From Acinetobacter sp. ANC 3781 (lineage in GTDB: Bacteria > Pseudomonadota > Gammaproteobacteria > Pseudomonadales > Moraxellaceae), in NCBI RefSeq assembly GCF_004331285.1, contig NZ_SJOH01000024.1:1-48356 (forward strand): a stretch of DNA of 48,356 nt, in the 5' to 3' direction. Below are positions 38,190-47,325 of this stretch, in pieces; the stretch's first letter is position 1; each line of letters begins with the position of its first letter. The position numbers and the translations under genes are program-made. The notes under the pieces were generated by a model. The model was not told the origin of the DNA. It ran no database searches and saw only the letters and a program-made list of their open reading frames with translations.

Positions 38190-38663
38190 ATGTTTATTCA
38201 ATTGTGTTATGTCAGTAGCCGGATCGAAGCTGAAAATGACCTATTACAGGATTTAAGCGATATTTTGGCAACAGCGCGATCTTTTAATCAGGCGCATGAT
38301 ATTTATGGTGTGCTGTATTATGCTGAAGGGATTTATTTTCAGTGCCTTGAGGGCGAAAAAGATCAGCTAGAGGCTTTATTTTCACAGATTAATCAGGACC
38401 CTCGCCATCATCAAATTCAGCGTTTTCCTGACCATGCGGTTGAGCAGATTCATTTTAAAAAATGGTCGATGAAATATGTCAATCAGCATGGAAAAATCAC
38501 CAGCCTTTTCAAGAAAATGGGTCTGGAAAAATTTCAGCCACATCAGTTGAATGCTGAGCAAATGAACCAGTTTCTGGATTTATTGCTCAAAATGGAAGAA
38601 ACCGAACAGAGTCCAAAAGCCAAGGTTGGCATAAAAAACCGCGGCTATCAAAATTATTTTTAA
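38190..38663 (+). CDS. blsA: BLUF-domain blue-light photoreceptor, BlsA-like
   Basis: A 157-residue, short-form BLUF protein that binds FAD and senses blue light. The flavin-site residues reported for A. baumannii BlsA are at the same numbers: Tyr7 (LCYVSS), Asn33, Gln51 (YFQCLEG) and Trp92 (KWSMKYV). The domain fills residues 1-95 and a helical C-terminal extension follows, with no separate output domain, so signalling is by protein contact. AGGA lies five bases before ATG 38190. In Acinetobacter such proteins influence motility, biofilm and metabolism; whether that holds here is inference. Confidence 0.9.
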   Translation: MFIQLCYVSSRIEAENDLLQDLSDILATARSFNQAHDIYGVLYYAEGIYFQCLEGEKDQLEALFSQINQDPRHHQIQRFPDHAVEQIHFKKWSMKYVNQHGKITSLFKKMGLEKFQPHQLNAEQMNQFLDLLLKMEETEQSPKAKVGIKNRGYQNYF

Positions 38664-38665
38664 AT

Positions 38666-38695
38666 AAAAAAAGCCCACATGACGTGGGCTTTTTT
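38666..38695. terminator. Bidirectional terminator between the BLUF gene and mpl
   Basis: AAAAAAGCCCAC / GTGGGCTTTTTT stem with a short loop between convergent stops. Confidence 0.93.
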
Positions 38696-38705
38696 ACGAG
38701 CAAGT

Positions 38706-40070
38706 CTAAGCTTTTAAAGCGCTAATCAACTTCTGATGTAATCCACCAAAACCGCCATTCGACATAATCACTACAGCATCGCCCTCGTCTGCTTCACTAG
38801 CTACAGTATTGATGATGTCATCTAATGAACGTGCAACCACAGCTTTGTTTGGTGCAGCATCAATCACGGGTTGCAAATCCCAGTCCAGACCTTCAGGTTG
38901 ATACCAAATTACTTCATCGGCCAAACGTGCAGAATGGGCCAAGCCATCTTTATGACTACCCATACGCATGGTGTTTGAACGCGGCTCAATAATTGCCCAC
39001 AGTTTACGTTCGCCTAAGCGTTTACGTGCGCCGTCAAGCGTGGTTTCAATTGCGGTCGGGTGATGGGCGAAGTCATCATAAACTTCAATTCCTTTCACGG
39101 TATCCAGCAATTCCATACGGCGTTTTACACCGCCAAAGTTTGAAAGTGCTTCACAAGCTGTTTCAATGGATACACCGACATGCTCAGCTGCGGCAATGGT
39201 CGCCAAGGCATTGGCCACAGAGTGCTGACCGGTCATGTTCCATTTAACGATGCCTTTAACCACGCCATTTTCTAACACTTTAAAGTGTGAGCCATCTGCA
39301 GAAAGTTGCTCGGCAGAAAGCGCAGCCTTTTCATTGGCATTCAATGAAGTGCGAACCACCGGTGTCCAGCAGCCCATGTCCAGAACTTCATCAATATTGC
39401 TTTCAGTAATTGGCGCAATAATACGGCCTTCACTAGGGATGGTACGTACCAGATGATGGAACTGTTTTTGAATCGCAGCCAGATCATCAAAGATATCGGC
39501 ATGATCAAATTCGAGATTATTTAAAATCGCGGTTTTAGGATGGTAATGCACAAATTTGGAACGCTTGTCGAAGAAGGCAGAATCATATTCATCCGCTTCT
39601 ACACAGAAGTATTTGCCGCCACCTAAACGTGCACTTTCACTAAAACCGAGCGGTACGCCACCAATCAGGAAACCCGGCTCTAAACCGGCCTGATCAAGCA
39701 CCCAAGCCAGCATCGTTGTGGTTGTGGTTTTACCATGCGTACCGGCAACACCTAAAACATGCTTACCTTGGAGTACATGATCTGCCAAAAATTGTGGACC
39801 TGAAATATAGGCTAAACCTTCATTCAGCATATACTCCACCGCATCAATGCCACGTTTCATGGCATTGCCGACAATCACCAAATCTGGATGGGGTTGCAAA
39901 TGGCTACGGTCATAGCCTTGCATTAAGGTAATGCCTGCATTTTCCAGTTGGGTCGACATGGGTGGATAGACGTTCGCATCTGAACCCGTCACCTTATGTC
40001 CTAAATCACGTGCTAATAACGCCAGCGAACCCATAAAGGTGCCACAGATACCCAAAATATGCAGATGCAT
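38706..40070 (-). CDS. mpl: UDP-MurNAc:tripeptide ligase Mpl (murein recycling)
   Basis: Recycles the L-Ala-gamma-D-Glu-meso-DAP tripeptide from old peptidoglycan onto UDP-MurNAc. The 454-residue Mur-ligase-family protein starts MHLHILGICGTFMG. It has the SDANVYPPMST nucleotide-binding region, the GTHGKTTTT ATP loop, LNNLEFDHADIFDD and EPRSNTMRMG. An in-frame GTG at 40085 precedes ATG 40070, but GGAG is properly spaced only from the ATG. It converges on the BLUF gene. AnmK and an MltB-like enzyme elsewhere in the window belong to the same recycling pathway. Confidence 0.95.
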   Translation of the reverse strand: MHLHILGICGTFMGSLALLARDLGHKVTGSDANVYPPMSTQLENAGITLMQGYDRSHLQPHPDLVIVGNAMKRGIDAVEYMLNEGLAYISGPQFLADHVLQGKHVLGVAGTHGKTTTTTMLAWVLDQAGLEPGFLIGGVPLGFSESARLGGGKYFCVEADEYDSAFFDKRSKFVHYHPKTAILNNLEFDHADIFDDLAAIQKQFHHLVRTIPSEGRIIAPITESNIDEVLDMGCWTPVVRTSLNANEKAALSAEQLSADGSHFKVLENGVVKGIVKWNMTGQHSVANALATIAAAEHVGVSIETACEALSNFGGVKRRMELLDTVKGIEVYDDFAHHPTAIETTLDGARKRLGERKLWAIIEPRSNTMRMGSHKDGLAHSARLADEVIWYQPEGLDWDLQPVIDAAPNKAVVARSLDDIINTVASEADEGDAVVIMSNGGFGGLHQKLISALKA

Positions 40071-40324
40071 TCGTTTTAACTCCACTGCTTTTTTGACACA
40101 TCACGTTATTGGTGGGTGGTGTCATTATTGATTCAATTTGAAAGCAACGATATCAAGGGTTTTCTGGAAAAGATAGTCTTTCTTGTATCTATTCATAGGA
40201 TTGCATCATGCGTTTTATCCCGCTGTTTTGAGTAGCGGCTTTGCTGGAAAAATCATGGATGAAATGACATGCTTTTTTACTGGAAAAACGTAAAATATTG
40301 ACGATTATTCCAGATAAATTGACT

Positions 40325-40663
40325 ATGTTCTTTCCGTTGCTGCTTTTAGTTATTTCTAACTGTTTTATGACCTTGGCCTGGTATGGCCACTTGAAGTTTT
40401 TACATGGTGCACCGCTTTGGCAAGCGATTTTATTTGGCTGGGTGATTGCCCTGCTCGAATACAGTTTTATGATTCCTGCAACTCGATTGCTTGCACAACA
40501 AGGCTGGGCGGTGGGACAAATGAAAATCACCCAGGAAGTCATGACTTTACTGGTGTTTGTGCCTTTTATGATTTTTATGTTTAAGCAGCCCTTTAAACTG
40601 GATTATTTATGGGCAGGATTGTGTCTTTTAGGTTGTGTGTATTTTGTCTTTCGGAGTCAATAA
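40325..40663 (+). CDS. DUF486/DMT-like small membrane protein
   Basis: A 112-residue protein with four hydrophobic segments, resembling the DUF486 branch of the drug/metabolite transporter superfamily. The blocks FMTLAWYGHLKF, LFGWVIALLEY and MIPATRLL followed by QGWAVGQMKITQE match the family pattern. TTG 40298 opens the frame, but ATG 40325 gives a typical N-terminus. The ribosome-binding site is weak. Proteins of this size usually act as oligomers. Substrate and role are unknown. Confidence 0.72.
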   Translation: MFFPLLLLVISNCFMTLAWYGHLKFLHGAPLWQAILFGWVIALLEYSFMIPATRLLAQQGWAVGQMKITQEVMTLLVFVPFMIFMFKQPFKLDYLWAGLCLLGCVYFVFRSQ

Positions 40664-40737
40664 ACTGGGCACTGCCCTATTTTTATCTATTTCTATAAAA
40701 AATACTGAAAATATCAGCCTGCTTGGGCTGTTAAATT

Positions 40738-40765
40738 TTGGCGAGATGAAAAATCAGTCTATAAT
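40738..40765 (+). promoter_or_regulatory. Promoter of purEK
   Basis: TTGGCG (40738-40743), a 16-base spacer and a perfect TATAAT (40760-40765), about 79 bases before purE. Confidence 0.65.
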
Positions 40766-40843
40766 ATCGGGCTTGTAATTCATTTAAAGCTTGGCACTTG
40801 TCGAGATTTATCCTTCCTTACATTCGTTTATGGAATATTTGCA

Positions 40844-41356
40844 ATGAATGCGGCTGCTGCAGACACTCAACCTCTCGTTGGAATTATCATGGGTTCTCAA
40901 TCTGATTGGGCAACTCTCGAAAACACTGCCAATATGCTTAAACAACTTGGCGTCCCATTTGAAGCGGAAGTTGTTTCTGCGCATCGTACGCCAGACCGTT
41001 TATTCGAATATGCCGAAACAGCACGTGAGCGCGGTATTCAGGTGATTATTGCCGGTGCCGGTGGCGCAGCGCATTTACCAGGCATGTGTGCAGCAAAAAC
41101 TGATCTGCCGGTATTAGGCGTTCCAGTCAAATCTTCAATCTTGAATGGTGTAGATTCATTGCTTTCAATCGTGCAAATGCCGGCTGGGATCGCAGTGGGT
41201 ACATTGGCGATTGGTCCGGCTGGTGCAACCAATGCCGCGATTATGGCAGCACAAATTTTAGGTTTAACACGCCCTGAAATTGCAAAAAATGTTGCCCAAT
41301 TCCGTGCTGCGCAAACTGAGAAAGTGGCGAGCAAAAATATTCCGGGTCAAATCTAA
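40844..41356 (+). CDS. purE: N5-carboxyaminoimidazole ribonucleotide mutase
   Basis: Moves the carboxyl group from N5-CAIR to form CAIR in purine synthesis. The 170-residue protein carries the family blocks [10 protein letters not shown] (phosphate loop), [22 protein letters not shown] and [21 protein letters not shown]. Class I PurE is expected because purK follows, 27 bases downstream. GGAAT precedes ATG 40844. Together they form a short operon with a terminator after purK. Confidence 0.97.
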   Translation: MNAAAADTQPLVGIIMGSQSDWATLENTANMLKQLGVPFEAEVVSAHRTPDRLFEYAETARERGIQVIIAGAGGAAHLPGMCAAKTDLPVLGVPVKSSILNGVDSLLSIVQMPAGIAVGTLAIGPAGATNAAIMAAQILGLTRPEIAKNVAQFRAAQTEKVASKNIPGQI

Positions 41357-41383
41357 AGCCAAGCTTAAAACGGGACACACGTT

Positions 41384-42505
41384 ATGGATAAAACCATCGG
41401 TATTTTTGGTGGTGGTCAACTCGGCCGTATGATGGCGCAAGCTGCCCTACCGCTGAATATTCAATGCACCTTCTTTGAAGCCAATACAGATTGCCCTTCC
41501 GCAGCGATGGGTCAGGTGATTTCGACCAAGGCTGAAAATGGCTTACAACAGTTCATCGAAAGCGCAGATATTTTCAGCCTGGAGTTTGAAAATACACCGC
41601 TGGCAGATGTTGAGGTGTTAACTAAGCACAAAGATTTGCATCCCCCACGTCAAGCACTCGCGATTGCACAGCATCGTTTGTCTGAAAAAGCACTCTTTGA
41701 TCAACTCGAAATTCCTGTTGCGCCGTATAAGGCAGTAAATTCTCTAGACAGCTTAAAAGCTGCGGTTGCAGACCTGGGTTTACCCATCGTACTGAAAACC
41801 TCACGTGGTGGTTATGACGGTAAAGGTCAGTTTGTGCTTCGTTCAGCAGATCAAATTGATCAAGCATGGGCAGAACTCGGCCCTGCGGGTGAACTGATTG
41901 CCGAAAGCTTTGTGACGTTTTCGCGTGAAGTGTCGATTATTGCAGTGCGTGGTCAGAACGGTGACGTTAAAACTTGGCCATTGGCTGAAAACCACCATCA
42001 CAATGGGATCTTATCGCATTCGATTGTTCCGGCGCCGAACAGTGCAGATTTACAGCCGGTGGCGCAAGACTACATCACTCGCCTGCTGAATCATTTGAAT
42101 TATGTCGGTGTGTTGACGCTTGAGCTGTTTGTGACTGACAAAGGCTTGTATGCCAATGAGATGGCACCACGCGTGCATAACTCAGGCCACTGGTCAATTG
42201 AAGGCGCGGTCTGCTCGCAGTTTGAAAACCACATTCGTGCGGTTGCGGGTTTACCGCTGGGTTCAACTGAAGTGGTTCGTCCAACCGTGATGGTCAACAT
42301 TATTGGCAAGTATCCAAAATCTGAAGATGTCTTGGCTTTAAATGGCGCCCATTTGCACCTGTATAACAAAACTGAACGTACAGGCCGTAAAATTGGTCAT
42401 ATCACGCTGATGCCAAACGACAGCGCTGAATTAACCGCTTTATGCCGTCAATTGGCGAAAATCTTGCCAGAACCTTTGGCATTAACTCAAGATATGAGCA
42501 TTTAA
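41384..42505 (+). CDS. purK: N5-carboxyaminoimidazole ribonucleotide synthase
   Basis: ATP-dependent enzyme that attaches bicarbonate to AIR, giving N5-CAIR for PurE. The 373-residue ATP-grasp protein begins with GIFGGGQLGRMMA. It shows PIVLKTSRGGYDGKGQ (ATP-binding) and LIAESFVTFSREVSIIAVRG. NEMAPRVHNSGHWSIEGA lies near the C-terminal catalytic region. GGGAC lies before the ATG. It is second in the purEK operon and ends at a strong terminator. Confidence 0.97.
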   Translation: MDKTIGIFGGGQLGRMMAQAALPLNIQCTFFEANTDCPSAAMGQVISTKAENGLQQFIESADIFSLEFENTPLADVEVLTKHKDLHPPRQALAIAQHRLSEKALFDQLEIPVAPYKAVNSLDSLKAAVADLGLPIVLKTSRGGYDGKGQFVLRSADQIDQAWAELGPAGELIAESFVTFSREVSIIAVRGQNGDVKTWPLAENHHHNGILSHSIVPAPNSADLQPVAQDYITRLLNHLNYVGVLTLELFVTDKGLYANEMAPRVHNSGHWSIEGAVCSQFENHIRAVAGLPLGSTEVVRPTVMVNIIGKYPKSEDVLALNGAHLHLYNKTERTGRKIGHITLMPNDSAELTALCRQLAKILPEPLALTQDMSI

Positions 42506-42522
42506 TCCTTCGATTGAATGAT

Positions 42523-42554
42523 AAAAAAGCGGTCATGCCAATGACCGCTTTTTT
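42523..42554 (+). terminator. Intrinsic terminator of purEK
   Basis: AAAAAAGCGGTCAT / ATGACCGCTTTTTT, a 14-bp stem with a GCCA loop. Confidence 0.95.
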
Positions 42555-42740
42555 TATGCCTGAAGTTCGGGCATGATTGCGCCTCTTTCGAGTTTAAGTA
42601 CCATTTATCGGAAACAGAATAAAAATAACTGTATGTAATTTATACAATCCTTTATAAATAGACTGGATAAAAAACAAACAAATAGAATTGTGCTGTATTT
42701 AATTTTTGCTGCTGTAAAACAATAAAGAAAAAATGCAAAA

Positions 42741-43168
42741 AAATTTAAATTCAAAAGATAAAAAATAAATTCAAAGTTGTATAAATTTAAATTCAATCTC
42801 GCAGATTTGAATTTAAAAAATATGAATTCAAACTTGTATCTGGTGATATGAATTTAAAACTTTAAATTTAAAAACAGACTTTTGAATTTAAAGTTCTATG
42901 CATTTAAAAGCATATAAATAAAGAAATTAACTTATCCACAGCGTATTTAAATTTAAAAACCGTGTTTTAAATTTAAAGGAATGAATTTAAATTCATATTT
43001 TAATTAATTTGAATTTAAACTTTTTAAAAATATGAGTTGTGGGTAAGTTTTTAAATTTAAAAACAGAATATGAATTTAAAATGAAGGAAAATAAATTTAA
43101 ATTTACGATTTGATTCAGAAATTATGAAGGGTTAATGGTAAGGTAAAAAACATAATTTAAATTCAAAT
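42741..43168. repeat. Dense TTTAAATT/GAATTTAAA repeat array with DnaA boxes (42.9 kb module)
   Basis: The purK to MltB-like gap is about 680 bases and mostly AT. Between 42741 and 43168 I count about 17 copies of AATTTAAA or TTTAAATT, often extended by TTG or TTC (examples 42741, 42783, 42806, 42861, 42881, 42945, 42965, 43008, 43048, 43153). The perfect palindrome TGAATTTAAATTCA is at 42982-42995. A consensus DnaA box TTATCCACA is at 42932-42940 and a variant TGTGGGTAA at 43038-43046. AAAACAGACTTTT (42871-42883) also occurs at 14806-14818. No credible ORF crosses it. Function is unknown. Confidence 0.85.
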
Positions 43169-43184
43169 ATCGTAAAGGGATACT

Positions 43185-44471
43185 ATGCATCGCTTAGCTT
43201 TCGTTTTAGGTTCAGTTTTCCTTGCAATGACTCAAGCCAATGCTGAGCTGATTATTAATGGTCAACCTGTTACGACCACTTCAACCCCATCATCTACTCC
43301 AGTTTTTAGCCCCCAAAATAATTTTCAGCAATGTATTGCCAATTTACGGACTCAAGCCATCAATTCGGGGGTGAGTGCTTCGTCCTATGATCGTTATACA
43401 CAAAATTTAATGCCTGATTATTCCGTGATTGAAAAACTGAATTATCAACCTGAATTTTCGACCCCAATTTGGGATTATTTATCGGGTTTAGTGGATGAAG
43501 AGCGTGTGCAACTAGGGCGACAAAAACTGGCTCAACACCGTGAAGTTTTAAATCGTGTTGCAGCGGCCTATGGTGTACCGGCTGAAACCGTGGTTGCGGT
43601 TTGGGGAGTGGAAAGTAACTTTGGTGGTATTTCAGGAAGTTATCCTTTATTGCAGGCGTTGGGCACTTTAAGTTGTGAGGGACGTCGTCAGAGTTATTTC
43701 CGTGGAGAATTCTTTACCACGATGCGAATTTTACAACGTGGTGATTTGACCGAGCAGCAAATGAAAGGCTCGTGGGCCGGTGCATTTGGTCATACCCAGT
43801 TTATGCCTTCGACCTATGAAGAGCTTGCGGTTGATTTTGATGGCGATGGCCGTCGCGATCTGGTTTCCAGTACCACAGATGCTTTGGCTTCGACCGCAAA
43901 TTTCTTGAAAAAACGTGGCTGGCAAACTGGCATGCCGTGGGGTTTTGAAGTCCGTATACCTGAAGGCATGTCGATTAGTGGTGAAGGGCGTCGCAATAAA
44001 AAGGCTTTAAGTGGTTGGGTAAGTCGTGGCGTGGTTCGTACCGATGGCAGTCCTTTAATTCAAGGCAACTTGTCTGAAAGTAGTTCGGCGGGATTAATGG
44101 CGCCTGCAGGTGCTAATGGTCCAGTATTTTTAGTCTTTAAAAATTTCGATGCTATATATAGTTATAACGCGGCAGAAAGTTATGCCTTGGCGATTGCACA
44201 TTTATCCGATCGTTTACAGGGTCAGGGCGGGTTTAGTAAAGCATGGCCAACCGATGATGCCGGAACCTCACGAGCAGAACGACGTGAAATTCAGCAATTT
44301 TTACTCAATAAAGGCTACGATATTGGTACCGCTGATGGCTTAATTGGCGATAAAACCCGTCAAGCCATTCGCCAAGAACAAACACGTTTGGGTTTAAGCC
44401 CAACTGGTCGTGCAGGCCAACAAATTTTACGTGCCTTTAGAAATGAAAATGCACAGAAAATGATGAAGTAA
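43185..44471 (+). CDS. MltB-family lytic murein transglycosylase with peptidoglycan-binding domain
   Basis: Cleaves the MurNAc-GlcNAc bond in peptidoglycan to form anhydro-muropeptides. The 428-residue protein has a signal peptide (to about AQA at residues 18-20). The catalytic core contains AVWGVESNFGG with the general-acid Glu, followed by GSWAGAFGHTQFMPSTY and DFDGDGRRDL. A C-terminal peptidoglycan-binding domain follows (REIQQFLLNKGYDIGTADGLIGDKTRQAIR). The signal lacks a lipobox cysteine, unlike E. coli MltB, so it is likely soluble in the periplasm. It starts just after the AT-rich array. Confidence 0.9.
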   Translation: MHRLAFVLGSVFLAMTQANAELIINGQPVTTTSTPSSTPVFSPQNNFQQCIANLRTQAINSGVSASSYDRYTQNLMPDYSVIEKLNYQPEFSTPIWDYLSGLVDEERVQLGRQKLAQHREVLNRVAAAYGVPAETVVAVWGVESNFGGISGSYPLLQALGTLSCEGRRQSYFRGEFFTTMRILQRGDLTEQQMKGSWAGAFGHTQFMPSTYEELAVDFDGDGRRDLVSSTTDALASTANFLKKRGWQTGMPWGFEVRIPEGMSISGEGRRNKKALSGWVSRGVVRTDGSPLIQGNLSESSSAGLMAPAGANGPVFLVFKNFDAIYSYNAAESYALAIAHLSDRLQGQGGFSKAWPTDDAGTSRAERREIQQFLLNKGYDIGTADGLIGDKTRQAIRQEQTRLGLSPTGRAGQQILRAFRNENAQKMMK

Positions 44472-44486
44472 TCATGTTATAGAAAT

Positions 44487-44515
44487 AAAAAGGTCTGCTT
44501 AATGCAGACCTTTTT
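44487..44515. terminator. Bidirectional terminator between the transglycosylase gene and anmK
   Basis: AAAAAGGTCTGC / GCAGACCTTTTT, a 12-bp stem with a 5-base loop, between convergent stops. Confidence 0.92.
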
Positions 44516-44539
44516 ATTGCGAACTATTTAAATAGGTAT

Positions 44540-45667
44540 TTATACAGCAGTAATAGTACCTAAAACGCGATAACCTGCAGCGCCTGTCACGGTAGGCAAG
44601 TTACCACTTTGTTGGGTTATAAAACGCATCGCAAGCCAGGCAAAAGCGGTCGCTTCTACCCATGTTGGTGCTAAACCGAGTGCAGAAGTAGTTTGAACTG
44701 ACCAATTGTGTTTACGTAAACGCCAACGCAACTGTTCCAGTAAATGTGAGTTATAGGCTCCGCCGCCACAGACATAGACTTCACCGGTATCCATGTCGGA
44801 GCGGTAAATGGCTTTTTTAATCGAACGTGTAGTCAGTTTTAATAAAGTTGCCTGAACATTTTCTGGTGTGTTTTCTAAATCATCATATTCAAGATCATTA
44901 TGCCAGTCGGCAATCTGTTCATCTAACCATTCCAGATTAAAATCTTCACGTCCGGTACTTTTTGGCGGTTCTTTAGAGAAATATTCATGACCCTGAAGGC
45001 GGTCGAGTAGACTGCGAATCGGTTGACCGTATGCTGCCCAGTTACCATTTTCATCATAGGGCTGACCGGTATAACGATGACACCAGGCATCCATTAAAAT
45101 ATTGGCAGGCCCGGTATCGAAACCATATACGCCATCTGGATTGCCTGCTGGCAACATGCTGACATTGGCGATGCCGCCTAAATTTAAAATCACACGATGA
45201 ATGCTTGGGTGTTGGAACAATGCCTGATGAAATGCAGGAACCAAAGGTGCACCTTGACCACCAGCGGCCATATCACGACGACGAAAATCCGAAATCACTG
45301 GAATTTTCGTTATTTCAGTGATGATATTCGGATCACCAATTTGCAAGGTAAAACCATGTTCAGGACGATGACGAATGGTTTGTCCATGCGAGCCAATAGC
45401 TTTAATCTGGCTACGATCTAAATTGTCTTTTTCAATCAGCTGGTTAATGCCATGACCAATCATTTGTGCCAACGCCACATCGGCTTTGCCCATGCGATCA
45501 ATTTCGTTGTCACTGGGTAAAGTTAACGCCATGAGCTCGTCGCGTAAGTCCAAATCAAAGGGCAAGGTGAGGGTGGCATGAAGCTGTAATGGATCAAATG
45601 AAGCAGCCACGATGTCAACGCCATCCATGCTGGTGCCGGTCATTACCCCAATATAGATCGCTGTCAT
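44540..45667 (-). CDS. anmK: Anhydro-N-acetylmuramic acid kinase
   Basis: Phosphorylates and opens 1,6-anhydro-MurNAc from wall turnover, returning it to central metabolism. The 375-residue product starts MTAIYIGVMTGTSMDGVD. It has AIGSHGQTIRH, the NLGGIANVS and GFDTGPANILMDAW substrate loops, and VYVCGGGAYN near the C-terminus. The frame is open to 45754 but would then overlap the divergent tyrS, and ATG 45667 gives the family's N-terminus. Only about 80 bases separate it from tyrS, so promoters must be close. It complements the MltB-like enzyme and Mpl. Confidence 0.95.
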   Translation of the reverse strand: MTAIYIGVMTGTSMDGVDIVAASFDPLQLHATLTLPFDLDLRDELMALTLPSDNEIDRMGKADVALAQMIGHGINQLIEKDNLDRSQIKAIGSHGQTIRHRPEHGFTLQIGDPNIITEITKIPVISDFRRRDMAAGGQGAPLVPAFHQALFQHPSIHRVILNLGGIANVSMLPAGNPDGVYGFDTGPANILMDAWCHRYTGQPYDENGNWAAYGQPIRSLLDRLQGHEYFSKEPPKSTGREDFNLEWLDEQIADWHNDLEYDDLENTPENVQATLLKLTTRSIKKAIYRSDMDTGEVYVCGGGAYNSHLLEQLRWRLRKHNWSVQTTSALGLAPTWVEATAFAWLAMRFITQQSGNLPTVTGAAGYRVLGTITAV

Positions 45668-45747
45668 GATGATAGTTAAGCCTGCATTATGCTGAAAAAG
45701 TGTTAGTATATCGCACAAATTGTATAACTGATGTATTGGGTTTTGTG

Positions 45748-46962
45748 ATGTCAAATTTCCTTCCGGCTGAAGAACAACTTGCCCTCATCCAACGAGGCAC
45801 TCATGAGATTATTTCTGAAGAGGATCTGTTAAAGAAACTTAAAGAAAATCGTCCATTAAAAATTAAAGCGGGCTTTGACCCAACAGCACCTGACTTACAT
45901 TTAGGTCATACTGTACTGATTAACAAGCTAAAAGTGTTTCAAGACCTAGGGCATGACGTTACATTCTTGATTGGCGACTATACCGCCATGATTGGCGACC
46001 CGACCGGTAAAAGCGCAACACGTCCCCCATTGTCGCGTGAACAAGTATTAGAAAATGCAAAAACTTATCAAGAACAAGTGTTTAAAATTCTTGATCCAAA
46101 TAAAACCAAAGTTCGCTTTAACTCTGAATGGTTTGCAGAAAAAACCGCAGCCGATCTAATTCAATTGGCATCTCAGCAAACGGTTGCGCGTATGCTTGAA
46201 CGTGATGACTTTACCAAGCGTTATAACAACCATCAACCGATTGCGATTCATGAATTTCTGTATCCGTTGGTACAGGGTTATGACTCAATTGCACTTGAAG
46301 CAGATGTCGAGTTGGGTGGTACAGACCAGACTTTTAACCTGTTGATGGGGCGTACGCTACAAGGTCGTTATGATCAAGAAGCGCAGGTCTGTATTACGGT
46401 TCCAATTCTAGAAGGTTTGGATGGCGTAAATAAAATGTCTAAATCTTTGGGTAACTATATTGGTGTATTTGATGCACCGGGTGCGATGTACCAAAAAGTC
46501 CTTTCAATGCCAGATGCTTTAATCGAGCGTTACTTTGATCTGCTGAGTTTTAAATCACTGGAAGAAATTGCAGTGTTATTGAAAGAAATGCAAGAAGGTC
46601 GCAATCCTCAAGAGATTAAAAAAATCCTTGCATTAGAACTGGTAGAGCGTTTCCATGGTGCGGAAGCGGCTGAACATGCACATAAAGGTGCGGGTAATAT
46701 TATTACTGAAGGTGAACTGCCAGAAGGAACTCCAGAAGTCACTATTTCACGTGCTGAATTTGGTGGGGAGATGTTTATTGCTTCTATTGTACGTACTGCC
46801 GGTTTAACCAAAAATGCTGCCCAAGCCAAAGATGCGGTGGCACGTGGTGCTGTAAAAGTCGATTGGGAAGTGGTTGATGCGGGTTTCTCGGTGAATGAGA
46901 ACAAAACTTTCATCATTCAGGCAGGTAAAAAAGCGATCGCTAAAGTGACCTTCACAGACTAA
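45748..46962 (+). CDS. tyrS: Tyrosyl-tRNA synthetase
   Basis: A class I aminoacyl-tRNA synthetase charging tRNA-Tyr. The 404-residue product contains the HIGH-type motif in [14 protein letters not shown] and the KMSKS motif in [13 protein letters not shown], and a C-terminal S4-like RNA-binding domain follows. The sequence around the HIGH motif looks like the TyrZ subgroup. The frame is open to 45700, but ATG 45748 gives the family start ([10 protein letters not shown]). It is divergent from anmK. A terminator follows, then the long gap before the right rRNA operon. Confidence 0.96.
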   Translation: MSNFLPAEEQLALIQRGTHEIISEEDLLKKLKENRPLKIKAGFDPTAPDLHLGHTVLINKLKVFQDLGHDVTFLIGDYTAMIGDPTGKSATRPPLSREQVLENAKTYQEQVFKILDPNKTKVRFNSEWFAEKTAADLIQLASQQTVARMLERDDFTKRYNNHQPIAIHEFLYPLVQGYDSIALEADVELGGTDQTFNLLMGRTLQGRYDQEAQVCITVPILEGLDGVNKMSKSLGNYIGVFDAPGAMYQKVLSMPDALIERYFDLLSFKSLEEIAVLLKEMQEGRNPQEIKKILALELVERFHGAEAAEHAHKGAGNIITEGELPEGTPEVTISRAEFGGEMFIASIVRTAGLTKNAAQAKDAVARGAVKVDWEVVDAGFSVNENKTFIIQAGKKAIAKVTFTD

Positions 46963-46996
46963 TGATTTCTTAAACTTTCGTTTAAGTTATTGAAAT

Positions 46997-47020
46997 AAAA
47001 GCAGGCTTTGGCCTGCTTTT
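46997..47020 (+). terminator. Intrinsic terminator of tyrS
   Basis: AAAAGCAGGC-TTTG-GCCTGCTTTT, a 10-bp stem with a tetraloop. Confidence 0.93.
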
Positions 47021-47138
47021 GTTTCTTATATGGTATATTCATATTTTAAATAAGCAAATTTAAAAAAAACCTCATAAAAACAACAGTTAAATTTTTCCAA
47101 AACTGTTGCATTATCTTTTGCTTATGTATAAGATTTAT

Positions 47139-47230
47139 CCATCTAGACACTGTGTAGAAAATATATCTAGAGGCTAAGTGTGTAACAAAAAGCTCCACAG
47201 TTTTAAGTCTCTTCCCCAATAGACTTTTTT
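47139..47230 (+). ncRNA. Candidate small RNA between tyrS and the rRNA promoter
   Basis: TTGCAT (47106-47111) and TATAAG (47127-47132), separated by 15 bases, could start a transcript about 90 bases long that ends at a weak hairpin (AAGTCT/AGACTT, 47205-47226) with six Us. A second hairpin (47291-47325, GGAAGAG/CTCTTTC with a U-run) lies beyond it. No ORF is present. The signals are weak and I match no known family. Confidence 0.25.
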
Positions 47231-47290
47231 AATTTTTTACCGATAATTATAATAATGACATCATGGATCGAACTATAGATTCAACTCCAA

Positions 47291-47325
47291 GGAAGAGGTT
47301 TTGGGAGAGATCTCTTTCTTTTTTT
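47291..47325 (+). terminator. Second orphan terminator-like hairpin
   Basis: A seven-base arm (one G-U pair) with an internal AGAGATCTCT palindrome and a run of Us. No plus-strand gene upstream other than the candidate RNA region needs it. The remainder of 47326-48126 is AT-rich, has an isolated TATAAT (47515-47520) without a good -35, and shows no credible gene. Confidence 0.45.

Noticed and set aside
42605..42796. 63-codon minus-strand frame in the purK-transglycosylase gap
   Set aside because: Low-complexity Phe/Leu/Asn product from AT-rich DNA, overlapping the start of the repeat array.
42741..43168. CRISPR-like interpretation of the AT-rich array
   Set aside because: Repeats are 8-14 bases, irregularly spaced and without unique spacers of constant length, and no cas gene is present.
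47139..47325. 6S RNA as the identity of the right-hand candidate RNA
   Set aside because: Length is similar if both hairpins are included, but there is no pairing of the ends and no central bubble pattern.
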